Positions 27,833 through 39,260 of a DNA stretch of 64,000 bases are shown in pieces; within the stretch, counting starts at the first letter, position 1; every line of letters begins with the position of its first letter. Below the pieces are notes generated by a model. It was not told where the DNA came from. It did no database searches and saw only the letters and a program-made list of their open reading frames with translations. The translations under genes were made by a program, and so were the position numbers. The stretch is from Streptomyces violaceoruber (lineage in GTDB: Bacteria; Actinomycetota; Actinomycetes; Streptomycetales; Streptomycetaceae), in contig JODI01000034.1 of assembly GCA_000720805.1 (NCBI GenBank), positions 1 to 64,000 of the forward strand. Reading direction: 5' to 3'.

Positions 27833-27858
27833 GGGTCCTGACTGCACAGTCAGGACCC
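27833..27858 (+). terminator. Hairpin just after tRNA-Gln
   Basis: GGGTCCTGACTG (27833-27844) and CAGTCAGGACCC (27847-27858) are perfectly complementary. The left part GGTTCGGGTCCTG also nearly repeats the tRNA T arm (GGTTCGAGTCCTG). It probably ends the tRNA transcript ahead of glmU. Confidence 0.75.
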
Positions 27859-27933
27859 ACTGTCATGTCCCCCAAGAAACGCCCCGGTATCCTGCGGATG
27901 TCCACCCCCTCCCAGAAGCCGAAGGGCAACCCC

Positions 27934-29382
27934 GTGAGCGCCATTCGCCCGGCAGCCGTCGTCGTTCTCGCAGCGGGTGAGGGCACCCGTATGAAGTCGG
28001 CCACACCCAAGGTCCTGCATGAGATCTGTGGCCGTTCCCTCGTGGGCCATGTGCTGGCCGCCGCCCGTGAGTTGCAGCCGGAGAACCTGGTCGTGGTCGT
28101 GGGTCACGCCCGCGAGAAGGTGACCGCGCATCTCGCCGAGACCGACGCCGAGGTCCGTACGGCGGTGCAGGCGCAGCAGAACGGTACGGGGCATGCCGTG
28201 CGGATGGCCCTGGAGGAGCTGGGCGGGTCGGTCGACGGGACCGTGGTGGTCGTGTGCGGGGACACTCCGCTGCTGACCGCGGGGACGCTGCAGGCGCTGG
28301 CCGCGACGCATTCCGAGGACGGCAACGCGGTCACCGTTCTCACCGCTGAGGTGCCGGACGCGACCGGGTACGGGCGGATCGTGCGGGACGGGGCGTCGGG
28401 GGCTGTCACCGGGATCGTCGAGCACAAGGACGCGTCCGAGTCGCAGCGGGCGATCCGGGAGATCAACTCGGGGGTGTTCGCGTTCGACGGGCAGCTTCTG
28501 GCCGACGCTCTGGGGAAGGTGCGGACGGACAACTCGCAGGGTGAGGAGTACCTGACGGACGTTCTCGGGATTCTGCGCGAGGCCGGGCATCGTGTCGGGG
28601 CGTGTGTCGCCGGCGATCATCGTGAGATCGCCGGGATCAACAACCGGGTGCAGTTGTCGCAGGCGCGGCGGATTCTCAATGACCGGTTGCTGACCGAGGC
28701 GATGCTGGCCGGGGTGACCGTGATCGACCCGGCCACTACCTGGGTCGACGTGAGCGTCACGTTCGAGCAGGACGCGACCGTGCTGCCGGGGACGCAGTTG
28801 CACGGGGCGACGCATCTCGGTGAGGGTGCGGTGGTGGGGCCCAACTGCCGGCTGACGGACACCGTGGTCGGTGCCGGGGCGCGGGTGGACAACACGGTGG
28901 CGGACGGTGCCGAGGTCGGGCCGCAGGCTTCCGTCGGGCCGTTCGCCTATCTGCGGCCGGGGACGCGGCTGGGGCTGAAGTCGAAGGTCGGTACGTACGT
29001 CGAGACGAAGAACGCGTCGATCGGGGAGGGGACGAAGGTTCCGCATCTCTCGTATGTCGGTGACGCGACGATCGGTGAGTACACCAACATCGGTGCGGCG
29101 AGTGTGTTCGTGAACTACGACGGGCAGGACAAGCACCACACCACGGTGGGCTCTCATTGCCGTACGGGTTCGGACAACATGTTTGTGGCTCCTGTCACGG
29201 TCGGGGACGGTGCGTACACCGCCGCGGGGTCCGTGATCACGAAGGATGTGCCGCCCGGTTCGTTGGCTGTGGCCCGCGGTCAGCAGCGGAATATCGAGGG
29301 TTGGGTGGCTCGTAAGCGCCCGGGGAGCGCGGCGGCGAAGGCGGCCGAGGCGGCGTCCCGTCGGGAGGACGGCGAGGGCTGA
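27934..29382 (+). CDS. glmU: Bifunctional GlmU: N-acetyltransferase / UDP-GlcNAc pyrophosphorylase
   Basis: GlmU makes UDP-N-acetylglucosamine for peptidoglycan: its C-terminal half acetylates glucosamine-1-phosphate and its N-terminal half transfers UMP. The GTG at 27934 is preceded by GAAGGG at 7 bases, giving 482 residues. The pyrophosphorylase signature is [14 protein letters not shown] followed by [12 protein letters not shown], with QQNGTGHA and YGRIVRD further on. From about residue 260 the left-handed beta-helix hexapeptide repeats run, with the active-site segment [13 protein letters not shown] and the terminal [18 protein letters not shown]. It precedes prs, as in other actinobacteria. 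Confidence 0.97.
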   Translation: MSAIRPAAVVVLAAGEGTRMKSATPKVLHEICGRSLVGHVLAAARELQPENLVVVVGHAREKVTAHLAETDAEVRTAVQAQQNGTGHAVRMALEELGGSVDGTVVVVCGDTPLLTAGTLQALAATHSEDGNAVTVLTAEVPDATGYGRIVRDGASGAVTGIVEHKDASESQRAIREINSGVFAFDGQLLADALGKVRTDNSQGEEYLTDVLGILREAGHRVGACVAGDHREIAGINNRVQLSQARRILNDRLLTEAMLAGVTVIDPATTWVDVSVTFEQDATVLPGTQLHGATHLGEGAVVGPNCRLTDTVVGAGARVDNTVADGAEVGPQASVGPFAYLRPGTRLGLKSKVGTYVETKNASIGEGTKVPHLSYVGDATIGEYTNIGAASVFVNYDGQDKHHTTVGSHCRTGSDNMFVAPVTVGDGAYTAAGSVITKDVPPGSLAVARGQQRNIEGWVARKRPGSAAAKAAEAASRREDGEG

Positions 29383-29515
29383 CCGGAAACGTGTGCGCCT
29401 GACACGGCGTACCGTGATAAGTGCGCGCTCGCACCCCACCAGCCGTGACGGCCTCTCGCAGCCAGTTGAGACGGTCGTCCGGTACCCGCTGAGAAACCTC
29501 TGAGGAGACAGTGCT

Positions 29516-30496
29516 GTGACCGGGATCAAGACGACCGGCGAGAAGAAGATGATGTTCTTCTCCGGCCGCGCCCACCCCGAGCTTGCCGAGGAGGTCGCCC
29601 AGCAGTTGGGTGTCGGGGTCGTCCCGACGAAGGCCTTCGACTTCGCGAACGGAGAGATCTACGTCCGTTACCAGGAGTCGGCGCGTGGTGCGGACTGCTT
29701 TGTGATTCAGAGCCATACGGCTCCGATCAATCAGTGGATCATGGAGCAGTTGATCATGATCGACGCGTTGAAGCGTGCGTCGGCTCGCTCCATCACTGTC
29801 ATCGTGCCGTTCTACGGTTACGCGCGGCAGGACAAGAAGCACCGTGGGCGTGAACCGATCTCGGCGCGTCTGATCGCGGACCTGATGAAGACGGCCGGTG
29901 CCCACCGCATCCTGACCGTGGATCTGCACACGGATCAGATCCAGGGTTTCTTCGACGGTCCGGTGGATCATCTTTTCGCCCTTCCTCTCCTCGCGGACTA
30001 CGTGGGCAAGAAGGTCGACAAGGACAAGCTGACGGTCGTGTCCCCGGACGCGGGCCGGGTGCGGGTCGCGGACCGCTGGTGTGACCGGCTGGGCGCGCCG
30101 CTGGCGATCGTGCACAAGCGGCGTGACAAGGACGTGGCGAACCAGGTGACCGTCCACGAGGTCGTGGGTGAGGTCAAGGGCCGGGTGTGTGTGCTGGTCG
30201 ACGACATGATCGACACGGGTGGCACGATCTGCGCCGCTGCGGACGCGTTGTTCGCGCACGGTGCGGAGGACGTCATCGTGACGGCGACGCACGGTGTGCT
30301 GTCGGGTCCGGCGGCGGACCGGTTGAAGAACTCGCGGGTGAGCGAGTTCATTTTCACGGACACGCTGCCGACGCCGGGTGAGCTGGGTGCGGACCTGGAC
30401 AAGATCAAGGTGCTGTCGATCGCGCCGACGATCGCGAGTGCGGTGCGTGAGGTGTTCGAGGACGGTTCGGTGACGAGCCTCTTCGACGAGCAGTAG
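29516..30496 (+). CDS. prs: Ribose-phosphate pyrophosphokinase
   Basis: Makes PRPP from ribose-5-phosphate and ATP, feeding nucleotide, His and Trp synthesis. 326 residues from GTG 29516, with GAGGAGA 8 bases upstream. The N-terminal part has SGRAHPELAEEVAQQLG and GEIYVRYQES; the flexible loop contains YARQDKKHRGREPISARL; the PRPP loop is VLVDDMIDTGGTI near residue 225. Regulatory-flexible-loop and catalytic residues are intact. The stop codon is inside the first copy of a 14-bp tandem repeat. Confidence 0.97.
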   Translation: MTGIKTTGEKKMMFFSGRAHPELAEEVAQQLGVGVVPTKAFDFANGEIYVRYQESARGADCFVIQSHTAPINQWIMEQLIMIDALKRASARSITVIVPFYGYARQDKKHRGREPISARLIADLMKTAGAHRILTVDLHTDQIQGFFDGPVDHLFALPLLADYVGKKVDKDKLTVVSPDAGRVRVADRWCDRLGAPLAIVHKRRDKDVANQVTVHEVVGEVKGRVCVLVDDMIDTGGTICAAADALFAHGAEDVIVTATHGVLSGPAADRLKNSRVSEFIFTDTLPTPGELGADLDKIKVLSIAPTIASAVREVFEDGSVTSLFDEQ

Positions 30497-30547
30497 TCGA
30501 CCCGAGCAGTAGTCGACAAGCAGTAGTCGACAAGTGGTAGTCGACAA
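30490..30547. repeat. 14-bp tandem repeat spanning the prs stop codon
   Basis: Four copies of GCAGTAGTCGACAA-like sequence start at 30490, 30506, 30520 and 30534; the first and second are separated by two extra bases. The prs TAG is at 30494-30496 in copy 1, so the TAG is repeated in each copy. Confidence 0.85.
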
Positions 30548-30565
30548 GCGGCGAAGATCCTTTTG

Positions 30566-30636
30566 GGTACGGCCTCCCCCTCCGAGTAGACTGCTGAAGT
30601 TGCTCGGCGAGGGAGGCCGTACCTGTGCGGTACGGC
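30566..30636 (+). promoter_or_regulatory. Leader with mutually exclusive hairpins upstream of rplY
   Basis: GGTACGGCCTCCC (30566-30578) is perfectly complementary to GGGAGGCCGTACC (30611-30623), with inner CCGAG/CTCGG pairing. The end of that right arm, GCCGTACC (616-623), can instead pair with GGTACGGC (30629-30636) across a 5-base loop. This is the geometry of an attenuator. A TAGACT hexamer at 30586-30591 could be a -10 box, in which case transcripts from it would contain only the second hairpin. Confidence 0.6.
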
Positions 30637-30721
30637 TGTCCGTTATCGACGCGCTCTTCGTAGCAGGCCGTTCGTGGCCGGGTGACCACGTCCGTTCCTG
30701 GTTCTACGAGGAGTGATCCAT

Positions 30722-31315
30722 ATGTCCGAGGTAAAGCTCACGGCGACGACCCGTACCGAGTTCGGCAAGGGTGCGGCCCGTCGTATCCGTCGTGACAGCA
30801 AGGTTCCCGGTGTGCTGTACGGCCACGGTTCCGACCCGCTGCACCTGACGCTTCCCGGTCACGAGCTGCTTCTGGCGCTGCGTACGCCGAACGTTCTGAT
30901 CGCGCTGGACATCGACGGTAAGTCGAACGAGCTGGCGATCCCGAAGTCGGTGCAGCGTGACCCGATCAAGGGTTTCCTGGAGCACGTGGACCTGCAGCTG
31001 GTCACGCGTGGCGAGAAGGTCAACGTCGAGATCTACGTGCACACCGAGGGTGACCTGGCTCCCGGCGCCTTCCTGCTGGAGCACGTGCTGAACGCGCTGC
31101 CGGTCGAGGCCGAGGCCACGCACATCCCGGAGTCCGTCACGGTCTCCATCGAGGGTCTGTCGGCCGGTGACTCGATCCTCGCCAAGGACATCCCGCTGCC
31201 GTCGGGCACCAAGCTGGGCGTGGACGGCGACACCGTCGTCCTGCAGGTTCTGGCCGCGCAGGCCGAGGAGGCCGCCGGCGAGGAGTCCGAGGGCGCAGAG
31301 TCCACCGAGGCCTGA
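30722..31315 (+). CDS. rplY: 50S ribosomal protein L25/general stress protein Ctc
   Basis: Binds 5S rRNA in the large subunit. 197 residues, the long CTC-type form with an N-terminal L25 domain (MSEVKLTATTRTEFGKGAAR, then VPGVLYGHGSDPLHLTL) and a C-terminal TL5/CTC beta domain ending in an acidic Glu-rich tail. GAGGAG precedes ATG 30722 at about 9 bases. The gene follows prs with a 225-base structured leader and precedes pth, as in many Gram-positive genomes. Confidence 0.96.
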   Translation: MSEVKLTATTRTEFGKGAARRIRRDSKVPGVLYGHGSDPLHLTLPGHELLLALRTPNVLIALDIDGKSNELAIPKSVQRDPIKGFLEHVDLQLVTRGEKVNVEIYVHTEGDLAPGAFLLEHVLNALPVEAEATHIPESVTVSIEGLSAGDSILAKDIPLPSGTKLGVDGDTVVLQVLAAQAEEAAGEESEGAESTEA

Positions 31316-31352
31316 TCCTCACCCGTGCGGTGATCGAGGTCTGATCCTCACC
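31306..31352. repeat. 18-bp direct duplication spanning the rplY stop codon
   Basis: CGAGGCCTGATCCTCACC at 31306-31323 recurs with one mismatch at 31335-31352, 29 bp later. The first copy contains the rplY TGA. Confidence 0.75.
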
Positions 31353-31419
31353 GTCGTCGTTTTGTCAGCCGCTGTTCCCTCCGGGGGCAGCGGCTGGCGC
31401 GTATCAAGGAGACATGGAC

Positions 31420-32016
31420 GTGACGACCGATGCCAACGTGCCCTGGCTGATCGTGGGGCTGGGCAATCCGGGGCCCGAGTACGCGGGCAATCGGCACAAC
31501 GTCGGCTTCATGGTGGCCGATCTGCTCGCGGAGCGGATGGGGGGCCGGTTCAAGCGGGCGGGCAGGGCGCAGGCGCAGTTGGTGGAGGGGCGGATCGGGC
31601 CGCCGGGTCCGGGGAACCGGCGGGTGGTGCTGGCGAAGCCGATGTCGTACATGAACCTGTCGGGTGGGCCGGTGAACGCGCTCCGGGATTTCTACAAGGT
31701 GCCGGTGGAGCGGGTGGTGGCGGTTCATGACGAGTTGGACATCGATTTCGGGACGTTGCGGTTGAAGCTCGGTGGTGGGGACAACGGGCACAACGGGCTG
31801 AAGTCGATGACGAAGGTGATGGGCGCGGAGTATCACCGGGTGCGGTTCGGGATCGGGCGGCCTCCGGGTCGTATGCAGGTGGCGGACTTCGTGTTGAAGG
31901 ACTTCTCGTCGGCGGAGCGCAAGGAGTTGGACTACTTCGTGGACCGGGCGTCGGATGCGGTGGAGGCTCTGGTGATCGAGGGTCTGGAGCGGGCGCAGAG
32001 TACGTACAACTCGTGA
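31420..32016 (+). CDS. pth: Peptidyl-tRNA hydrolase
   Basis: Releases peptide from peptidyl-tRNA that has fallen off ribosomes. 198 residues if started at GTG 31420, which lies 7 bases after AAGGAGA (31406-31412); an ATG at 31414 is in frame but almost touches that site. The family motifs are present: [20 protein letters not shown] with the catalytic His, then [23 protein letters not shown] and [12 protein letters not shown]. It forms a tight block with rplY. Confidence 0.96.
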   Translation: MTTDANVPWLIVGLGNPGPEYAGNRHNVGFMVADLLAERMGGRFKRAGRAQAQLVEGRIGPPGPGNRRVVLAKPMSYMNLSGGPVNALRDFYKVPVERVVAVHDELDIDFGTLRLKLGGGDNGHNGLKSMTKVMGAEYHRVRFGIGRPPGRMQVADFVLKDFSSAERKELDYFVDRASDAVEALVIEGLERAQSTYNS

Positions 32017-32080
32017 CGTGTCGCCCTGGCCGGCCGGGCGAAGTTGACCGACCGCAGTGGCATGGCCAATGATCCCGGCC

Positions 32081-32572
32081 ATGCCTGCCACTGCCCCCTC
32101 TTCCCGTCGGACCTCGGTCGTCGCGCTGCGATTCGGGCGGCTGGTGTCGATGGGGGCGGTCGTGGCGCTGATTCTGATCGCCGGTGTGTGGGCGTCCTGG
32201 GGTTCGGCTCAGCATGTGATGCTCACCAAGGGGCGGGAGCGGGGCACGGTCCATCTGACACGGTGCGCGGGGGATGTATGTACGGGGCCGTACACGCCGG
32301 TGTCGGTGGGTTCGAGGGCCCGTCGGAGCGTGGTCATCGAGCGTACGGTCGCGGTGCGCAGGGGTGAGACGTACGACGTGGTCGTGAAGCCCGGCAGTGA
32401 TGACGTGGTGCGGTCGGGTCCCGCCGGGGTGTTGTACGCGTGGGTGCCGATGGGTGGTGCGCTGTTGCTGGCCTCGGTGGTGGTCGCGGGCGGGCTCAGG
32501 CGGACGCGGGTGGCGTGGGTGATGGCGTGGGCGGGAGTTGCCCTGCTCACGGTCACTTTTGTCGCGATCTGA
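32081..32572 (+). CDS. Small hypothetical membrane protein
   Basis: 163 residues if started at ATG 32081; in-frame GTG 32057 and ATG 32069 are alternatives and none has a clear ribosome site. A first helix (VSMGAVVALILIAGVWASW) is followed by an external domain of about 75 residues with two Cys (RCAGDVC) that could form a disulfide, then two closing helices (WVPMGGALLLASVVVAGG and VMAWAGVALLTVTFVAI). No family recognised. Confidence 0.7.
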   Translation: MPATAPSSRRTSVVALRFGRLVSMGAVVALILIAGVWASWGSAQHVMLTKGRERGTVHLTRCAGDVCTGPYTPVSVGSRARRSVVIERTVAVRRGETYDVVVKPGSDDVVRSGPAGVLYAWVPMGGALLLASVVVAGGLRRTRVAWVMAWAGVALLTVTFVAI

Positions 32573-32706
32573 GGGGCTTCGGCGGTCTCGGTTCGGCGGC
32601 CGGACTATTCGTTCTCTGTTCGTGATTGACCTAGGGTCAGTCCGGGCTGGAAGCTGAGCCGCCCCCTCCACATCTTCCCGTTCACATCTCGAAGATGGAC
32701 TGCCCC

Positions 32707-33417
32707 ATGCGTAGCCTCATCCGCGCCGGTGCCCTGTGCGCCGTCGCCTCGGCCGTCTTGATGGTCGCCCCCTCCGCGTACGCCACTCCTCCTGGTGACA
32801 ACGGCACCGTGAAGATCCACGATGCCAAGACCGGCGAGGAGCTCCGCAAGAACGAGCCGCACGTCTGCACCTTCTACCTCGACGCCTTCGGTTTTGACGC
32901 CGCGCAGGAGGTCGACTGGCACATCGAGGCCTGGGCCCCGACGGCCGACGTCAAGGGCGAGACCGTGAAGTCCGGCGAGATCACGCTGGGCGCCGACGGT
33001 CACGGCCGTACGAACGACCTGTCGCTGCCCGACGGGCACTACAAGCTGTTCTGGAACTTCGAGGGTGAGAACGGGTCCGCCAAGCACAAGGTCTTCTGGA
33101 CCGACTGCGAGGACGGCGGTGACGGCGGCGGTTCGACGCCGTCCGGTTCTCCGTCCGGTTCCGCGTCCGGTTCGCCCTCCGCGTCGCCGAGTTCGTCCGC
33201 CGGCGAGTCGGCGGGTCCGTCCGCGTCGCCGAGCCCGGGACCGTCCGCCGGCGAGTCGGTGGAGCCGTCGGCCTCGTCCTCCCCGTCCGTGCAGGGCACC
33301 GGCGGCGGTGACCTCGCGGAGACCGGCAACGGTGCCCCGGTGGGCCTGCTGTCCGGCCTTGCGGCCGCGCTGCTCGCGGGGGGCGGTTACCTGGTGTTCC
33401 GTCGCCGTAGGGCCTGA
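32707..33417 (+). CDS. LAETG-anchored cell wall surface protein
   Basis: 236 residues. A signal peptide (MRSLIRAGALCAVASAVLM ending SAYA) is followed by a beta-rich domain to about residue 140 with Cys in HVCTFYLDAFG and WTDCEDGG, then a Ser/Pro/Gly-rich stalk. The tail is a sortase signal: LAETG, a hydrophobic helix (LLSGLAAALLAGGGYLVF) and RRRRA. LAxTG with Ala at position 2 is what Streptomyces class E sortases use, so the protein is linked to peptidoglycan. An ATG at 32695 is also in frame. Function unknown. Confidence 0.85.
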   Translation: MRSLIRAGALCAVASAVLMVAPSAYATPPGDNGTVKIHDAKTGEELRKNEPHVCTFYLDAFGFDAAQEVDWHIEAWAPTADVKGETVKSGEITLGADGHGRTNDLSLPDGHYKLFWNFEGENGSAKHKVFWTDCEDGGDGGGSTPSGSPSGSASGSPSASPSSSAGESAGPSASPSPGPSAGESVEPSASSSPSVQGTGGGDLAETGNGAPVGLLSGLAAALLAGGGYLVFRRRRA

Positions 33418-33436
33418 CCGGCCGACTTGACCTCAT

Positions 33437-33480
33437 GACAGTGCCCCCGAGCCCGCCCTTCGAGGCTCGGGGGCACTGTC
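33437..33480. terminator. 17-bp hairpin between convergent genes
   Basis: GACAGTGCCCCCGAGCC (33437-33453) pairs perfectly with 33464-33480 around a 10-base loop. It separates the LAETG protein gene from ppc and can serve both. Confidence 0.88.
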
Positions 33481-33496
33481 GTGTGCGCGGGTCGGC

Positions 33497-36238
<2,742 letters not shown>

Positions 36239-36410
36239 AGGTGCGGCTCCTTGCAGTGTTGAAGCTCGTCTGGGAGGGAACCCGAAGGGCGGCCTCGGGC
36301 GGCGGGGTGCCGCATACGGGGCCGGGCAGCCGGGAAGGATGGTGAGCGGACCGCGCTGTCCGACCGACACAAGGATAGGTGTCCACAGGAACGCGCAGGC
36401 TGGCGGCCTC

Positions 36411-36475
36411 TTGCCGCCGGACCGAGCGCTGCCATACTTACGATGCCGTAGGTTACGGAACCGTAGGAAGTACGG
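36411..36475 (+). promoter_or_regulatory. Promoter and TetR-type operator of the desaturase operon
   Basis: TTGCCG (36411-36416) and CATACT (36433-36438) make a plausible promoter with a 16-bp spacer. Around the expected start lies the palindrome TACGG-AA-CCGTA (36454-36465), flanked by further half-sites CCGTA (446-450) and TACGG (471-475). The placement fits repression by the TetR encoded in the same operon. Confidence 0.6.
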
Positions 36476-36532
36476 CGCGGTTCCGCCGATCCGGCATCTG
36501 CCTGACTCCAAGAGACCCCACAGGGGACGCGC

Positions 36533-37543
36533 ATGACCTCAAGCTCCGACGTGATCGCAGACTCTCCGAAGGCTACCGACGACACCTCCCCGCACTCCGC
36601 CACCCTGGGTGGCGAGCAGAAGCGTTCGATCGAGCAGATCACGCTGCTGCTCTTCATCACCGTCCCGTTCCTCGCGCTGCTGGCGGCGGTGCCGCTGGCG
36701 TGGGGCTGGGGGGTGAGCTGGCTGGATCTCGGCCTGCTGGTGTTCTTCTACTACCTGGGCTGCCACGGCATCACGATCGGTTTCCACCGCTACTTCACGC
36801 ACGGTTCCTTCAAGGCCAAGCGGCCGCTGCGGATCGCGCTCGCGATCATGGGATCGATGGCGGTGGAGGGGCCGCTGGTGCGGTGGGTGGCCGACCATCG
36901 CAAGCACCACAAGTTCTCCGACGCGGAGGGTGACCCGCATTCGCCGTGGCGGTTCGGTGAGACGGTTCCGGCGCTGATGAAGGGCCTGTGGTGGGCGCAC
37001 ATCGGCTGGATGTTCGACGAGGAGCAGACTCCGCAGGACAAGTACGCGCCGGATCTGATCAAGGACGGGGCGATCCGGGCGATCTCGCGTCAGTTCATCG
37101 CATGGACGTTCCTCTCCCTGGCGCTGCCGCCGCTGATCGGTGGTCTGGTGACGATGTCCTGGTGGGGCGCGTTCACCGCTTTCTTCTGGGGTTCACTGGT
37201 GCGGGTGGCCCTGCTGCATCACGTGACCTGGTCGATCAACTCGATCTGTCACGCGGTGGGCAAGCGCCCGTTCAAGTCGCGGGACCGCTCCGGCAACGTG
37301 TGGTGGCTGGCGGTCCTGTCCTGCGGCGAGTCCTGGCACAACCTGCACCACGCCGACCCGACGTCGGCGCGGCACGGGGTGGAGCGGGGGCAGCTGGATT
37401 CCTCGGCGCGGCTGATCCGCTGGTTCGAGCGGTGCGGGTGGGCGTACGACGTGCGCTGGCCGTCACGCTCGCGTATCGATTCGCGACGGAAAACGGATGA
37501 GGACGCTTCCCGACGCAAGAGGGAGACGGCCGAGGCGGCATGA
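36533..37543 (+). CDS. Membrane acyl-CoA/acyl-lipid delta-9-type desaturase
   Basis: Introduces a cis double bond into fatty acyl chains using a di-iron centre and electrons from a reductase. 336 residues; ATG 36533 follows AGGGGA. The three histidine boxes are present: HRYFTH, HRKHH and HNLHH, plus a further HH between helices ([14 protein letters not shown]). Four membrane helices surround them. The C-terminus is a basic tail. It overlaps the tetR start by 4 bases. Confidence 0.93.
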   Translation: MTSSSDVIADSPKATDDTSPHSATLGGEQKRSIEQITLLLFITVPFLALLAAVPLAWGWGVSWLDLGLLVFFYYLGCHGITIGFHRYFTHGSFKAKRPLRIALAIMGSMAVEGPLVRWVADHRKHHKFSDAEGDPHSPWRFGETVPALMKGLWWAHIGWMFDEEQTPQDKYAPDLIKDGAIRAISRQFIAWTFLSLALPPLIGGLVTMSWWGAFTAFFWGSLVRVALLHHVTWSINSICHAVGKRPFKSRDRSGNVWWLAVLSCGESWHNLHHADPTSARHGVERGQLDSSARLIRWFERCGWAYDVRWPSRSRIDSRRKTDEDASRRKRETAEAA

Positions 37544-38217
37544 TTGACGCCGTGGCGACCGACTCCAGCAGCACCCCGAGCAATGAGAAGCCGCGGCGTG
37601 CGCGTCGCACCCGCATGACCGGTGCCGAGCGCCGTCAACAGCTGCTGGAAGTCGGTCGCACCCTGTTCGCGACGAAGGGTTTCGAGGGCACTTCGGTGGA
37701 GGAGATCGCGGCGAAGGCCGGGGTGTCGAAGCCGGTGGTGTACGAGCACTTCGGCGGCAAGGAGGGGCTGTACGCGGTCGTGGTGGACCGGGAGATGCGC
37801 CGGCTGCTCGACATGGTGACGAGTTCCCTCACGGCCGGTCACCCTCGCGAACTGTGCGAACAGGCGGCGTTCGCGCTGCTGGACTACATCGAGGAGTACA
37901 CGGACGGTTTCCGGATCCTGGTCCGTGACTCGCCCATCCCCCAGTCGACGGGTACCTTCGCCTCTCTCATCTCGGACATCGCGACCCAGGTGGAGGACAT
38001 CCTGGGCCGCGAGTTCAAGAGCCGCGGCTTCGATCCCAAGCTGGCCCCGCTGTACGCGCAGGCCCTGGTCGGCATGGTCGCGCTGACCGGGCAGTGGTGG
38101 CTGGACGTGCGCCGCCCGAAGAAGTCCGAGGTCGCCGCGCATCTGGTGAATCTGGCGTGGCACGGGCTGGACGGGCTGGAGGCGAAGCCGCATCTGATAG
38201 GTCGCCGGAAGAGCTGA
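37540..38217 (+). CDS. TetR-family regulator coupled to the desaturase
   Basis: 225 residues. The N-terminal helix-turn-helix reads RTLFATKGFEGTSVEEIAAK followed by AGVSKPVVYEHFGGKEGLY. The ligand domain is typical of regulators that sense acyl compounds, though this cannot be read directly. Its ATG overlaps the desaturase stop (ATGA), so it is translated with it and probably represses the operon through the palindrome near 36454. Confidence 0.92.
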   Translation: MIDAVATDSSSTPSNEKPRRARRTRMTGAERRQQLLEVGRTLFATKGFEGTSVEEIAAKAGVSKPVVYEHFGGKEGLYAVVVDREMRRLLDMVTSSLTAGHPRELCEQAAFALLDYIEEYTDGFRILVRDSPIPQSTGTFASLISDIATQVEDILGREFKSRGFDPKLAPLYAQALVGMVALTGQWWLDVRRPKKSEVAAHLVNLAWHGLDGLEAKPHLIGRRKS

Positions 38218-38302
38218 CGCGGTCACTCTTTGTGATGACGCGTGCGGATTCCGCCCGCTACGGTGGTGTCGAAGGCCGAGAATCCCGTCCATGGGAGGAA
38301 CC

Positions 38303-38905
38303 ATGACCGCCGAGCCGACCGCCAAGCACGGCTGCCGCTGGCCGGTGCCGCCGCAGGACGGGTACACCGTGGACGACCTGTTCACGCTGCCTGACCTCCC
38401 GCCGCACACCGAGCTGATCGACGGGAGCCTTGTCTTCGTGAGTCCGCAGCGGGATTTCCACAGCACCATGATCGACCTTCTGGTGGCCGGCCTGCGTGCC
38501 GCGGCCCCGGAGCAGCTGAAGGTCCGACGCGAGATGACCGTCGTCCTGGACCGGCGCAACGGTCCCGAGCCGGATGTGTCCGTCGTCCGTGCCGAGGCCG
38601 TCACCAGCCTGGAGCAGACCCGGTTCGAGGCCGCCGACGTGCTGCTCGCCGTGGAGGTCGTCTCACCCGACTCCGAGTCCCGCGACCGGGACACCAAGCC
38701 CCACAAGTACGCCGCCGCCGGCATCCCCCACTTCTGGCTGGTGGAGATGGCCGGAGAGAGCCGGCACCCCGTGGTGCGGGTCTACGAGCTCGACCCGTTG
38801 TCGAAGACGTACGCGCTGACCGGCATCCACCACGACCGGCTCAAGCTCGGCGTCCCGTACGACCTCGATCTCGACATCACTCTGGACGCCCTCAGGGAGC
38901 TGTGA
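38303..38905 (+). CDS. Uma2 family (DUF820) PD-(D/E)xK nuclease-like protein
   Basis: 200 residues from ATG 38303, preceded by GGGAGG. The family pattern is clear: YTVDDLFTLPDLPPHTELIDG, PEPDVSVVRAEA, LLAVEVVSPDSESRDRDTKPHKYAAAGIPHFWLVE (given here as linked motifs EVVSPDSESRDR, KPHKYAAAGIPHFWLVE). The D...ExV core is consistent with the restriction-endonuclease fold. Uma2 proteins are abundant in Streptomyces and their function is unknown. The last 14 bases overlap the convergent VOC gene. Confidence 0.88.
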   Translation: MTAEPTAKHGCRWPVPPQDGYTVDDLFTLPDLPPHTELIDGSLVFVSPQRDFHSTMIDLLVAGLRAAAPEQLKVRREMTVVLDRRNGPEPDVSVVRAEAVTSLEQTRFEAADVLLAVEVVSPDSESRDRDTKPHKYAAAGIPHFWLVEMAGESRHPVVRVYELDPLSKTYALTGIHHDRLKLGVPYDLDLDITLDALREL

Positions 38906-39260
38906 CCGGCTCCAGGAACTCCAGCCGGTTGCCCACCGGATCCTCGGAGTAGAAGCGGCGGTGGCCCGGCAGGGTGTCGTCCCAGGTGATTCGCGCTCCC
39001 CGGGCCTCCAGACGGGCCGCGTAGGCCTCGATGTCCGTGACCCGTAGCCCGGGATGGGCCTTCTTCGCCGGGCGGAAGTCCTCCTCGATGCCGAGATGCA
39101 GCCGCACCGCGCCCACCTCGAACCAGCACCCGCCCCGCGCCGCGAGCACCGGCGGCTTGGGGATCTCCGTCATGCCGAGGATGTCGGCGTAGTACGCCCG
39201 CAGGCGGTCCTCACAGCCGGGCGGGGCGGCCAGCTGGACATGGTCGACGGCGGTGATCAT
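38892..39260 (-). CDS. VOC/glyoxalase-bleomycin-resistance superfamily protein
   Basis: 122 residues with one VOC pair: ITAVDHVQLAAPPGCEDRLR, GCWFEVGAVRLHLGIEEDF and FYSEDPVGNRLEFLE. Metal-ligand-like positions are His7, the His of VRLHLG and the final Glu. Its ATG overlaps the stop of the tam gene by one base (TGATG), so they are cotranslated. Substrate unknown; a link with aconitate metabolism is inferred only from position. Confidence 0.85.
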   Translation of the reverse strand: MITAVDHVQLAAPPGCEDRLRAYYADILGMTEIPKPPVLAARGGCWFEVGAVRLHLGIEEDFRPAKKAHPGLRVTDIEAYAARLEARGARITWDDTLPGHRRFYSEDPVGNRLEFLEPVTAP

